From Epinephelus fuscoguttatus (Eukaryota; Chordata; Actinopteri; Perciformes; Serranidae), in assembly GCF_011397635.1 (NCBI RefSeq), contig NC_064755.1, positions 20,443,282 through 20,507,281 of the forward strand: a stretch of 64,000 nucleotides of DNA. The letters run 5' to 3'. Below the pieces are notes generated by a model. That model saw only the letters and a list, made by a program, of their open reading frames with translations. It had not been told where the DNA came from and made no database searches. Below are positions 1 through 10,957 of the stretch, piece by piece (the stretch's first letter is position 1; each line of letters starts with the position of its first letter). The position numbers and the translations under genes were made by a program.

Positions 1-746
1 GTACCTGCTGAATGATTTGTATTGGTTTCTCACTAGCATCATGGTTTAAAACTATTGCCTTTTGAACAGTATTCTTGAGAATCTTGGTATGTGAATCTAT
101 GAACTATATCTCTACAACTGTATGTAATTTCTGCAGTGAATACCCAGTATAATGACTGGCTCTTAAATAAGTAATGAAGGATCCACTTGTGTCTCTAGTA
201 AACTGTCTAGAATCTATCGTTTTGCATATCAGAATTTATTCCTGTAGTCTGTTCATGTTTAAACTATGCACAAATGGTTAATAGTTTTGTTACTGAAGAA
301 TGTTACTGTCTGTCTGTACCAAAATGATGGCTTACTGTAAATATGTTTTGTTACTTTCCAGCTTTATTTAGTGAATTATTATATTTTATTACAAAGCGGT
401 GCAGTCACAGTTACAGAAGTGCAGTGCCCTCATTCCCGCAGTAATATCTGCATAATGAAACAGTGTTAATTGCCCTCTTAAGCTGATTTCTGTCGTTAAA
501 TGACTACACAGTATATTTTTGCCAAATGTATTTTGCTTGTTTTTCCTGTAAGGATCGGCGGCCAAAGATTAGCGGGTCTTGTTGCATGATTGTCTCGTTA
601 ATATAGCCATATCTGGATGTGCAGAGCACCCACAGTGCAGTAAATCAGTTAGTGGAATCTAAAAATGGTGGCATGTAATAATACTATGGATAGCTACAGC
701 TACAGTGTGTGTGAGAGTATGAGTGAGTGAGCCAGTGATTAAAGAG

Positions 747-748
<2 letters not shown>

Positions 749-791
<43 letters not shown>
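749..791. repeat. (GT)n microsatellite
   Basis: About 21 uninterrupted GT units, a dinucleotide repeat typical of fish non-coding DNA. It lies in the possible 3' UTR of the upstream gene. Confidence 0.95.
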
Positions 792-794
<3 letters not shown>

Positions 795-1592
795 AGTCAG
801 AATAGCCAAGGTTTTGAAGCCCCTCTTAGGATGTAGTTCCGCTGCTAATCACATCAAAGTGCCTTATATCCATTCCACAGTTGGTGTATTCAAATAATGT
901 ACAGTAAAGCTTTAGTAGAGACATTGAAGCAATGGTCGTAGTCAGTTTAGATCAGATGTCGCTCGATGTATTAGTGCCACTCGCTGCACAGAGAGAAATG
1001 GCAATAGCACAGCATCAAAGAGGAAACTATAAATGTTTTATCTGTCTGTATTTTGTAGAAATGTCAATGGAAAGAACATTATTGATAGGGCTTTCCACTC
1101 TGCTACTGTATTATTGTCACCATAATACGATGTGCCGTAAAACTCATTCACATTTAATCTGATTCATGTCATCATGCGACACATACTGTATACTGTCACC
1201 AGTTTAGATGAGTACAGTCACGCAGGAATAAATAGTTGAAGAGAAGTCCACCCTGTAGCGACAAACACATCATCACTCCAGTTTGTCTCTCTGCTTTTTA
1301 GTTAACAGAGAGACCTTGTTTAAAAGTCTTAGGTTTAAGAGTAATGAATAATCTACGATAGTCTGTATATTGGGGTGTACTTTCCCTTTAAGAAACCACT
1401 TGTGTGCATTCTCCACCCTGGGATGAGACGTAGCTTTGGTCACTGTTTACAACCATATACGTTCTAGAGAACCGTAAGATGTCGACTGTACATAACCTGT
1501 TTTTATTTTTTTTTCCTGCCTTAATATACTGCAAAGTGTTGACAGATGTATGGCTGTAACTGGCTGCTGATATGACATGGATTGCATGATTC

Positions 1593-1598
1593 AATAAA
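1593..1598 (+). terminator. Candidate polyadenylation signal AATAAA
   Basis: The AATAAA hexamer is followed by a GT-rich stretch (about 1611-1665). It would end a plus-strand transcript entering from the left of the window. No cDNA evidence is available. Confidence 0.4.
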
Positions 1599-2631
1599 CC
1601 ATCTGACAAAGTGAGATGTGTCACAGCTGGTGCTCGTGATGACTGTGGATGGAGATGAGGAGTTTGTACTGTATGGTACTGTATGTGCTCAAATGTTGTT
1701 GATGCTTTTCACCAGTAGATGGAGTCGTTTACTCAGTAATGGTGGAAACGTGCATGGCTGGGAGAGAATTAAGGGAGAAGCATGTTTTTTTCCCACAGAA
1801 GACTGAAATGATTAGTAATGTTGAAATGCACATTCATGCAATTAATGAAGAATGTTACTTGGCTTTATTGGAGGTTTGTATCTGCTAAAATAAAGGCAAA
1901 GATATGTGCTTAAACTTTCAAAGTTGCTCTCACTGGTGTTGAAGATACTGGCAGAACTTTATTGTAACTTTTGCAGAAAGAAAGTAATGATTGAAGGAGT
2001 TTGTTGCATTTCTAACTATGAATTTATTGAAGAAAAATAAGAGCAGCAACTTCAGACATGTTTTCCAAACCTCGAAAGGCATAAATTGGTGCTAATTGGT
2101 CCTCATTGTTGCCAGGATCACTAGAAAGCATAAAGTCAGAGACTGGAGTTTCAAAGCTGTTTGAAATTATGCATACAGATTAAAATAATATTGCAGTAAG
2201 CCCGTTAATGGCAACAACAAAGACTGGATTTGATCCTGCTTAAAGCTTTTGACAAGTTGGGAGGAGGCCCCTTGTTTTTCATCAGCCTGTACAGACTGAG
2301 GATAATCTCACTTCATCATCCTTTTATCACATGACTTTTTGTTTAAAGCCTTGGCTTACTGTACACTGTACATTCCACTGCCCTGACCTGTCAGCTGATT
2401 AGAGTCAAAGCAACAATACATTTCATCCACTGGACTTCCAGTATTGTTTAATCATAACACCGTACTCAGAACATTTTGTCTTGTGCATACATAACTCTGC
2501 TTCCTCCAGTGTGTATTGTTTGCCACGACCTAAATGTCACACATGTGGGTATTTGTTGGAACAGTTTCAGACATGCTCACTGATGTTGTCGACATTAAAC
2601 AAGAAGAAGCCTGCAGAGTTTAGTTTTGATA

Positions 2632-2637
2632 TTTATT
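2632..2637 (-). terminator. Candidate bhlhe41 polyadenylation signal
   Basis: TTTATT on the plus strand reads AATAAA on the minus strand. It sits about 1.7 kb past the bhlhe41 stop codon, which would give a 3' UTR of a plausible length for this gene family. Other A/T-rich hexamers exist between here and 4361, so the site is uncertain. Confidence 0.3.
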
Positions 2638-4361
2638 GTACAACTCATCAGCAATAATTTAGAACAGCATATGTGTAAAGCATTAACGAAATGTGCAACA
2701 GTTGCTCAGTTAAATCTTTAAAAAAATCCATAGACTTCTACAACATTGACATAGACATGTATACTTTATGGTATATTCACAGAAAAAAAAACTATTTACA
2801 TACACACATGCCACTTTATATAACAGTTGATAACAGATTTGAGGCAAAAACCAGCTGAAGTAAACTACAAAAGCAATGTCATGTATGCAAAATACAATGA
2901 AAATCATCTGTTTATTCAGTCACGTGTGAAACTTAAAAAAAAAGCCGAACAACACTACACTTTGCAGGAATTAATCTCTTAGAAAAACAGGCCGAGATAA
3001 AGTTAAAGTTCAGAAAACTGCAATGATCAAAAGTCATGGTCACATGGCCACAGCTTCTTTCCCACCTTTGTCAAACATTTGGGAAAGCGAGGTTTTACAT
3101 AATGATAGCATATAACACAGAGTTGGGGGGTGTGTCTGGTGTGTGGTGGGGTGCGGGGCCTTCAAATCTGATTATGATTTGAATCCTTGAAAGAGCCAGA
3201 AATAAGCAGTGTTTTTGTTAAATCTGGCAAATGACTTAATCACCACTGTACTGCATGGATTCATCACAAAGCATGTGTTATCTCTGAAATGATTTTTTTC
3301 CAAGACAACACAAGAAGAATGTTTTTAAGTGAACTCTAGTGATTGACCTTAAGGAGGATGAGGTGACTGTTTCTGGGGAGTAAAAGCAGAAAAAAAAGTG
3401 CACTTTACGTCTCAAAGAGTAAAGATCATCCTACATACAAACTTTGAACAGCTGGGAAAATACAGGTACATTCAATATCAAAGATCTATAAGGTGCTATC
3501 CTACAATGTTTCCTGGAGGTACAGGAGGTCACTGCATCTCTGTGCTGAAATGCTTCATTCAGGGTACGGTGCAGAATGCTGGTCGAGCAGCCCCTTGTGA
3601 ATGAAGGCTTGCTTCTTTCCATTATTATGAATTATTTCAGTGATTGTTTTTTCTTTCCTCACAAGGAAACCAGAGCAAACTCAGTCAGGCTCTCCCATAT
3701 TTTCATTATCATCAATGTGTGAATAGCTGTTGTTTTGTATGTATTGTTGATGATGGGGTGTGTGTGTGTTGGGAGGGGGGGTACCATTAATTTCTTCTCA
3801 GGAGGGACAGTGATGCCTCCCAACAACCTACCCAATGTGAAGTTGGGGGATGAGGTACTGTGGGCGTTACACTTCCGGGAGCACTTCTATTATAAGCCCA
3901 TGTAGTGCACATTTACATGTTAATGAATCAGACTGTCTTCCAGGTAATAATATTTACAGTCAGAGTCAGCCAAGCTCTTAATAACCTTGGCAGAGGTCAG
4001 TTGCAACTTCATACATCCAAAGAGACTCGCTGATTGGGATATTGCGCACTGTTGTAGTACTCAAAGTTTTGGCACCAATGCTGCCACTTCAAAATATTTT
4101 ATCAAAGAGGATAAAAAACTAACTCCAGCACAACACCGCCGTGTATTAATGTCAATCATTGTCGATAATCATTTAGATTGATTAGTCTAGCATAAGTGCA
4201 AAAGGCACACGCTGTCACAACTGTCCCCTGTTTCGCCAAGATATTGTACATGATAAACTCTTGTGTGAAACCTCGTTTTTAAAACTAGCCTAATTCTTTT
4301 TTTTAAAAAATGAAATACATAAACTCCTCAGCAGAATGCACGGAAAGGTAACACAGACAAA
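2638..4361 (-). other. Probable bhlhe41 3' UTR
   Basis: A non-coding stretch immediately after the bhlhe41 stop codon, AT-rich, with no recognisable exon or transposon. It is assigned as 3' UTR only because it lies between the stop and a candidate poly(A) signal. Confidence 0.4.
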
Positions 4362-5305
4362 TTAGCTCGCTTGACAAGCAGAGAACTGATCGTGTGGGCT
4401 TTGCTTGCTCTCTTGGGACGTGTCAGCGTCGTCGCCCTCCCCGTCGTCACTCGCGGGACTTTCCTCGCGCTCCTCAGGTGAGCCGAGCTCAGCCTCGTGC
4501 GACTCGTCGCTGTCTGGACTGTGGGAGTCCTTGGACTGAGACGAGGCTCCAAAGTGCACAGACAAGCCGGGGAAAGCGGCAGCAGCAGCCGCGGCCGCCG
4601 CTGCTGACGCGTGTGCGGGGTATAGCCAGGGGAAAGGGGACGCGAGCGCGGCCGCCGCTGGGTACATGTACTTTTCAATGTTGCTTTTGTCGAAAAAAGG
4701 CATACAAGAAGCCGCGGCCGAGGGGTTGATGAAGTAGAAAGGCATGCAAATAGGTGTCTGCTGTCCCACATTGCTTATTCCCATCAGAGAGTTCATAAAC
4801 GCCAGGTCGGGTCTGCTGGGGTCTGTGCCCCCTAACCCGTTCCCAGGCCAGTTCATCTTTGGTTTTTTGGCAGCGCGATCATCTCCAAACTCTTGCTTGA
4901 TCTTCACCGCTTTGGGTCCCTGCGACTTACTGCGCTCACATTCTTTATCTTTGCCATCGCTCTTCTCTGCCTCGCCACCGTATCCACTGTCCGTGTCTGT
5001 GTCATTCTCATTAAGCTCCCCGCCTTGGGTCCTCTGGATGACCGGGACACAGTTAGCTTGGCTGTCGGCTTTCTGCCCATCCTGTGCGTCCCCGGCGGGT
5101 AGCTGGTGCTGGAGCGGCGGCGCGCCGGGCTGGAACTGCGCCAGCACCTTGTGAAGGTGGTTGATGAGCTGCGCGCACCTCTGCTCTCGTGTCGTCCAGT
5201 TCTCAAACTGACTCAGGTACTGCAGGACCTCTTTGGCACAGGCCTGGAACCCGGAGTGGAACGCGTCCAGATCTGCATGAATGGAAGATTTCATCGACCG
5301 GTCCC
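4362..5305 (-). CDS. bhlhe41: bhlhe41 coding exon 5, Orange domain and C-terminus
   Basis: The large last exon (residues 117-430) carries the Orange domain (DLDAFHSGFQACAKEVLQYL onward), the CVPVIQRTQ block, the acidic/serine segment and an alanine run of ten in the C-terminal third. It ends SPHDQFSACQAS then stop. The sequence is GC-rich, unlike the surrounding introns, and this produces several meaningless antisense open frames. Confidence 0.96.
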
Positions 5306-6272
5306 CTGCGAAACATGCAATTCAGAGATCATTATGCTGTAAAGTGTAGCACATCATAATCCAGGGGTAAAACGGGCGCGTGTTAATGGCACGTTCTCTC
5401 AAAATGCGCATCATCCTCTATATAACACACACCTTTTATTGTTCTATTCATGACTGATAAAGTTTCTAATAATCCAAACAGATTATTAATGCATCCTAAT
5501 CTCACTGACAAAGACCAAGAAGCTCAGATTCGTGTAAAACATTTCTATTAACTTAGGGTTTTGTTCATCTTACCATTCTGCAAAGCAATAATCTTCTGGT
5601 GCTGCTGCTCAGTGACAGCAGTCAGTGCGTTCAAGTGTTTCAGCGTTAACTCCAGGACAACTGCTTTCTCCAAATGCCCGAGCGTCTTAGGAGAGAAAAA
5701 ACAAAGGTTCACATGGCTGTTGACGACATCTCTGACATGTAAAGCCAGGTCTGAGTACGTAAAAACATTTTGTAGTGTGGGGAACTCACCGACAGCTTCA
5801 GATGTTCGGGTAACAAATCCTTCAGCTGGCCAATACATTCGTTGATTCTGTCTCTCCTCTTCTTCTCTATCAACCGGTGTGGTAACTTGTATGCGTCCTG
5901 CTGGCGAAATTATAACACAGATATACATGTAAAAAGTTACTGTGTCATACTTATAAATTCTGCTGAGTTTCACACACGCACACATGTTGGGTCATATAAA
6001 ACACGGATTAAATATTTAGATTGCCTGAGTATAAGAAACCGCACGCACCTTCCCACCATCCTCACGTTTAATTCCCCTTTTGGATTTGCACATGTACAGA
6101 GAGGGGTAATCCACCCTACAGCAAAAAAGGAAAGTGTCCGGTTATTCACCAGGTTGTCACAACAGTTTATTTGACAGACTTTGACAGAGTTTGCCAAAAG
6201 CGACACTCACCCCAAGAAATCTGCGTGCTCCATGAACTGCCTGTCCTGTAAATGCGGTATTCTTTCATCCAT
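4362..6272 (-). CDS. bhlhe41: bhlhe41 (Dec2) gene, complete five-exon coding region
   Basis: Class E bHLH-Orange transcriptional repressor (Dec2/Sharp1). In vertebrates it binds E-boxes and represses CLOCK:BMAL1-driven genes in the nucleus. The coding parts are 6272-6211, 6115-6049, 5897-5790, 5685-5574 and 5305-4362 (62+67+108+112+944 = 1293 bases, 430 residues plus stop). All junctions are GT-AG and the phases close exactly. The bHLH domain spans about residues 46-103, including the basic stretch LIEKKRRDRINE. The Orange domain spans about 127-171. The conserved downstream block CVPVIQRTQ, an acidic DTDTDSGYGGE motif, an IKQE site of the sumoylation type and a C-terminal alanine-rich region follow. 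The proline in KLPHR just before the basic region is typical of the Dec family. The alanine tract and the short C-terminus favour bhlhe41 over bhlhe40. It is transcribed divergently from sspn. Confidence 0.96.
5574..5685 (-). CDS. bhlhe41: bhlhe41 coding exon 4, helix 2
   Basis: Encodes TLGHLEKAVVLELTLKHL followed by a TEQQHQKIIALQN stretch, i.e. bHLH helix 2 and the linker to the Orange domain. The acceptor is CTCCTAAG and the donor GTAAGA. It ends one base into the glycine codon shared with exon 5. Confidence 0.96.
5790..5897 (-). CDS. bhlhe41: bhlhe41 coding exon 3, basic region and helix 1
   Basis: Thirty-six codons holding the KLPHR motif, the DNA-binding basic region and helix 1/loop (ECIGQLKDLLPEHLKLS). 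The acceptor is written as GCCAGCAG; using the AG three bases earlier would add one glutamine, so a NAGNAG-type alternative is possible. The donor is GTGAGT. Confidence 0.95.
6049..6115 (-). CDS. bhlhe41: bhlhe41 coding exon 2
   Basis: Encodes VDYPSLYMCKSKRGIKRE and a short GGK linker, the conserved segment before the basic region. The acceptor is CTGTAG and the donor GTGCGT. It starts with one base completing the split glycine codon and ends in phase 0. Confidence 0.95.
6211..6272 (-). CDS. bhlhe41: bhlhe41 coding exon 1
   Basis: Starts at ATG (6272-6270) and encodes MDERIPHLQDRQFMEHADFL, the expected Dec N-terminus. The donor GTGAGT follows directly, leaving two bases of a glycine codon that exon 2 completes. 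An in-frame open stretch continues upstream to 6482, but family homology begins at this methionine. Confidence 0.95.
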
Positions 6273-6513
6273 CACTTCTCCACTGCTGCTGATCGACTCC
6301 TGAGCTTCTTTTTGGGGGGAAATGTTTGTTATCCCAAACGACCACGATCCACTCACGGACGGCTGAGGGAGATGCTGCACGGTGCGTGTCCTCCAGTGGA
6401 GCTTCGCTTCAGACTGATGTCTATAGTTCCCTGAGCTGAGCTGCCACTTTGCAAAGCCGTCGGTGCTGTGGTTAGAGCGCACGCGCGCCTCCGGTAGGGA
6501 ACAGCTTCCGACT

Positions 6514-6519
6514 CACGTG
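6514..6519. promoter_or_regulatory. CACGTG E-box upstream of bhlhe41
   Basis: A perfect canonical E-box about 240 bases before the bhlhe41 start codon. Mammalian BHLHE41 is driven by CLOCK:BMAL1 through promoter E-boxes and represses itself through them. The position fits that role, but binding here is inferred. Confidence 0.5.
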
Positions 6520-7095
6520 TAGTCTGCACCAGCACAAAGTCCGGTAATTAGACCTTCTCTGTGTTAAAGCTGCTATCGCCGCTGTTCCTATAGCGATGTA
6601 GTCCAAACACTTTTAACCTGGTTACTGAAACATGATTCATGCGCTAAATGTAGCAGAGGGAAAAAAGGCGCACAGGCGAGACACAAAGGCATTAGTTCAC
6701 AAACGGGAGCGTGAGGATAAACTAAACTCGAGCTTGTCTTGTGAGTGTAAGTGACAGTCTGTGAGATTTAATGTGCTCTAATGATTCACCAAACTATCAT
6801 GCGCGCAATTTTGGAGAATCCACATGCTCTAAATGTTCCCCTATCACTAAAAAAACAACCTGGGAACTTCTTGGTCTCTCCATAACAACACACAATAAAT
6901 GCCAATATAAAGTGAAAGCATATAAACACTAAGCGTCAACAAATATTAGAGGTGTGCGTGTGTGCAAGCCGTGCGCGTGTGCCACTCCGTGTTGTTGCCC
7001 GGAGCGGGGAGTTCAGGGTAACCTATTCACACATCTCCTGTTGTTAAAAGCTGCGTTGTCAGTAACCATGGCACCGGCCCAGCTGTGTGCTCAAA

Positions 7096-7101
7096 CACGT
7101 G
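7096..7101. promoter_or_regulatory. Second CACGTG E-box in the divergent promoter
   Basis: Another perfect E-box, about 820 bases upstream of the bhlhe41 ATG and about 960 upstream of the sspn ATG. It could serve either gene or be chance. Confidence 0.35.
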
Positions 7102-8059
7102 CATCGAGGCTCTTTATCAATCTCAGCGAGGGTGCTGCTCTCCCACCGCCATCTGAGTGTCCTTAACTAATGATAAAATATTAACCATGGCATGACAAAT
7201 ATTGGCGTGATAAATGCTAAATGAGGTTTTGTGACTTTTTTATTTGGTGTCCTAAAAAAATAACATCCAAAGAAATCAGCAAATGTCCCAAAAGTGAATC
7301 AAAGTCAGTGAATGTGTGGTGTTATTGCTTTGTTTACTAGTGATAAAAGTAAGAAAGTTACAGAACTTCCCATCAAAATATGTTTAATAATCCCAAAAGT
7401 TTTGTAAATGACTCCAGGAAGTTAATCTGACTGTCAGAGACACCTGTTCCTCTCTTGTGGACATTTAAGTGCTCAAAAACACTATAAAATCCGAGCCCCT
7501 GTAATGCCCTCACATGCCTTATGATCACATTACTTCTTCCTGTAAGTCATGTGACTCTTTCTGGCTGGCAGCATATGGCTCTCTTGTGTAACAGTGCTGA
7601 CAAAGAGTGATCCAATCACCCTGGCTCTCAAATGAAGTGTGACCTCCTCTGCGGTGGCTTCTCATTAACTCATACCTGCTGATTTGTCTCCTTACTTTCC
7701 CTTTCTTGTCTTCAACGTAACTACAAATGAAATCATCTCACAGTCGTATGTTGGAATCCCCCTTTGTGACTTCCTGCCCCCCTTCCCTCCTCTTCCTTTC
7801 CTCCACAGTGTGCTGCCTGCTCTATATGTGGCACTGGAGCCGCTTTAGGAATCCAGTCCAAATGTTTTCCATATTAGTTCAGAGCCTTCTCTGTTTCCAA
7901 ATAGCAGCCGAGCTGGGCTTATGGTGAGAGGAGGCTTTGGCAGGGAGGGGAAGGGAAGGGGAGAGAGGCAGACGGCAGGCAGGCTCATCCACCCCAAACA
8001 GTGCAACAGTAAAAGTCGAGAGTACAGAAAGGGAGAAGAGTGTAAAGAAAGGAGGAGAA

Positions 8060-8293
8060 ATGGGGCAGGGGCAGAAAGGTTCCTCAGACAAGAAGGAGGG
8101 CAAGAAGAAGAAGAAGAGAGATGAAAGCCCAGCGCCAGAGGACGGCCATAAGTGCAGAGTCTGTCGCTTCCCTCTGCTCGTCGCCCTGCTCCAGCTGCTG
8201 TTGGGGGTGGCCGTCACAGTCGTGGCCTTCCTTATGTTGGCCATCAGCCCCTCACTTCTGGCCAGGGAGACGCCACACTGGGCTGGAATCATT
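8060..8293 (+). CDS. sspn: sspn coding exon 1
   Basis: Encodes residues 1-78: MGQGQKGSSDKKEG, a run of five lysines, a CRVC pair, transmembrane helix 1 and the start of helix 2 (HWAGII). The ATG context (GAGAAATGG) is acceptable. The donor is GTAAGC, phase 0. Confidence 0.94.
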
Positions 8294-10873
8294 GTAAGCT
8301 CCATCCTTCTGCTCTAACATCAGCCACTGCATTCACATGTTTGCATGAACCCAGAGTCTCCATTTCTGATACTTCTGCATGTCCCCAAGATTTAATCCCT
8401 CAGTGTGTTGCTCATCTTCGCCACACTGCATGCCAACACTGGCCCTCACCCACCTGTCTCAGCCAGACGGTCACTGTAGGCATGGGAAATCACTGCTATT
8501 GTCATGTTCTAATAAATCTCCATCTGTCATATTCATCTGAATGCATACACCTGAATCTACAATCCGTCTCAGTCACACAAGCCTGCACCTTCTGTTGTTT
8601 TTGTTGTGTGTCCAACAAATTCTCAACATCTGGCCTGGTGAGACGAGCCAGCCTATCACAGCATGTTACACTTCAGCTTGACCTTTGAACACCGAAGTAG
8701 CACCTAAATACCTTATTATTATTATTATTATTTGCAAATGTGATGTGCATTTTAGATTAGATTGTACTTGCATCATCCTTACCATCAAGATACACACATA
8801 AATACATCACAGTTAATTAACTTCATCCAAAAGTTGACCTTGGACTATAAAGTCACTTAAAGATTAACTTTAGGCCAATATTTTTAATTAGGTTTATATA
8901 GGTAACAATGTATGTCATTTCAAAACTGCATTGCCCGAAAAGGTTCCAAGTTTTCTAAAGAACATTTGGTCATAAAACGTTAAGTCGAGCATGTGAAATG
9001 TTGTACTAAAGTTGCAGTTTACTTTATTTCACTAAAAGGAGTTGAAGTGTTCCATAAAATTTATGTACTGGTGTGTAAGTGTTGACAGGAGGAGCTGAGG
9101 AGTCAGTTGAAGTGCCGAGGCCAAGACACACCAAACCGACATTAAAGAACTCGTGGCGACGAAGGCAGACTGTTGCGTCACCTAACATCGCTTCTGTCTC
9201 GGCCAAAAGTTGAACTTGAACACAACGCAAAAGACTACAGCCAACAGTTAACTAGCACATTTATTCTGCACCTGCGTGAGAGGAAATAACTCTCCAAAAC
9301 AGCAGGTGGTGGTAGTCTGTATTTGTCTTTTAAAAAGGGAAACAGGAAAACCAACAGGACAGATTCAAGACGCTAGTTAGCCAGTTAGCACATTAACAAG
9401 ACAGCCCAGTGTTGAAAGAGCAAACAATATTTACCGTGCACTCGTGAACAACAACACAAATGGTTAGGAACGGTTTAACCTAAAGAGCTCAGAGCTGATA
9501 AAATTATTCTGATGTAATATAACAAGTTTGTTTCGATATCACGCCCTCTTGACTTTAGCCATTACACCGAGCTGACCTGCAAATCAGAGTGATTTCTCTC
9601 ACCCACAGGCTCCGACGTCTTCAGCACTGATTCAACTCACTGAATCAGTTGAAAAACAGCCAACATGGGATGAATAGTGCCAATGGTGACGGACACACTA
9701 AACTAGGACAACAGACGTTAACTGACAACTTGATACTGACCAACAGTTGACCATTAGCTTGGTGTGTCAGGGCCCTTAGAGCTGAAATCAGTTGAAATCA
9801 GTAAAATGTACCTGTTAAAAGCATGTGGAAGTTCAATTAAAGCCTTATAGGAAGCTGCCAGCTTATATGTAAGCAATGAAAGAAGTTAAACCAACAGTTG
9901 AGGAGTAAAAGCTGCCTGAGCATTGGAGATAAAGGAAGCTGGGTAACGGTAGTTGATGCCATAACCATGAAAGTAACTCAAACATCAGTTGGCGCATGAG
10001 CACTAAAAGCAGTTGAAGTGTCAGAGTGCTAGAGCTGACAGCAGTTGAAATCAGTTGAACTGAAAGCTGCACATGCCTGTGAAATATCAGTCTAAATATT
10101 GTGGGAAGTTTCGGTGTCAGTTTGTGTGTAAGCAATGAAAGAAGCTGAGCTAATGTTTGAGGAGTGACAGCAGCTGAACTGTCAGCTGAAGTGTTATAGA
10201 TATAACAAGCTAAAATGTCAGTTAGTGTCTCAGGCATGAAAGCAAATGAAATGTCAGTGGACATGTAAACACTGAAAACAGTTGAAGCATCAGTTGAGGG
10301 CAGTGAACATTTTATATGAAGACTAAGAGATAGATGTTTGAATGCCAGTTAATCTATTAACAATAATAGCACTTGAAATGTAATTTGAAGTGCTATATTA
10401 AGTTGAAGTGTGTTGACAGATGACATGTGACACGCTAAAAGCAGTTCAAGTGTAACTTTTTTACGTTGTTATTTTTGTTTGTTTGTTGCATATTTTAAAA
10501 TATTTTTTTAAGTGAAATTTCTGTGAAATTTGGAATATTAAGAATAAAAAGGGTCATTTTTCCTCATCAGTATAAATTAGAATAAGATTTAAAGTCACAT
10601 TTTGGTGATAGAAAAAAAACAAACATGTTGTTCCTGTTTGGATCCGCTCCTAGCTTATCACAGACGCCATCTGCTCTCGAAAACATCCCTGGACACCAAC
10701 ATCCCGAGTTAGATCCTCACGAGATTCAGCCGAGTGAAAAACACTGAGGTCATCAAGAACTTTCCAGAGAATCCTGAGTGCTTAAGAACCTGAGAAAAAC
10801 ATTTAAATAAGATGCTGCACGCCAGTCACAAGACTCCAATTGCACTGAAGGAGATAGAGAGTGAGTGTGTGTT

Positions 10874-10957
<84 letters not shown>

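Larger units (their letters stand above)
1..1620 (+). other. Non-coding, possible 3' UTR of an upstream gene
   Basis: No credible coding exon is visible; the short open frames lack any recognisable protein. The stretch is AT-rich and contains an AATAAA at 1593-1598 followed within 20-45 bases by a GT-rich run, as expected at a plus-strand polyadenylation site. In human the gene beyond BHLHE41 is RASSF8, transcribed toward BHLHE41, so a rassf8 3' UTR is a reasonable guess. This is inference from synteny; no coding exon of that gene is in the window. Confidence 0.35.
6273..8059. promoter_or_regulatory. Divergent intergenic region bhlhe41/sspn
   Basis: Separates the start codons of bhlhe41 (leftward) and sspn (rightward), so it must hold the proximal promoters of both. 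It is CpG-containing near bhlhe41 (about 6350-6560) and has two perfect CACGTG palindromes. No coding exon is recognisable. Transcription start sites cannot be placed from sequence alone. Confidence 0.6.

Noticed and set aside
4394-5342. Several plus-strand open frames of 70-136 codons opposite bhlhe41 exon 5
   Set aside because: They are antisense shadows of a GC-rich, alanine-coding exon and show no protein-like conservation.
7937-8059. N-terminal 41-residue extension of sspn from an upstream in-frame ATG
   Set aside because: The extension is low-complexity and not sarcospan-like; the homologous start is 8060.
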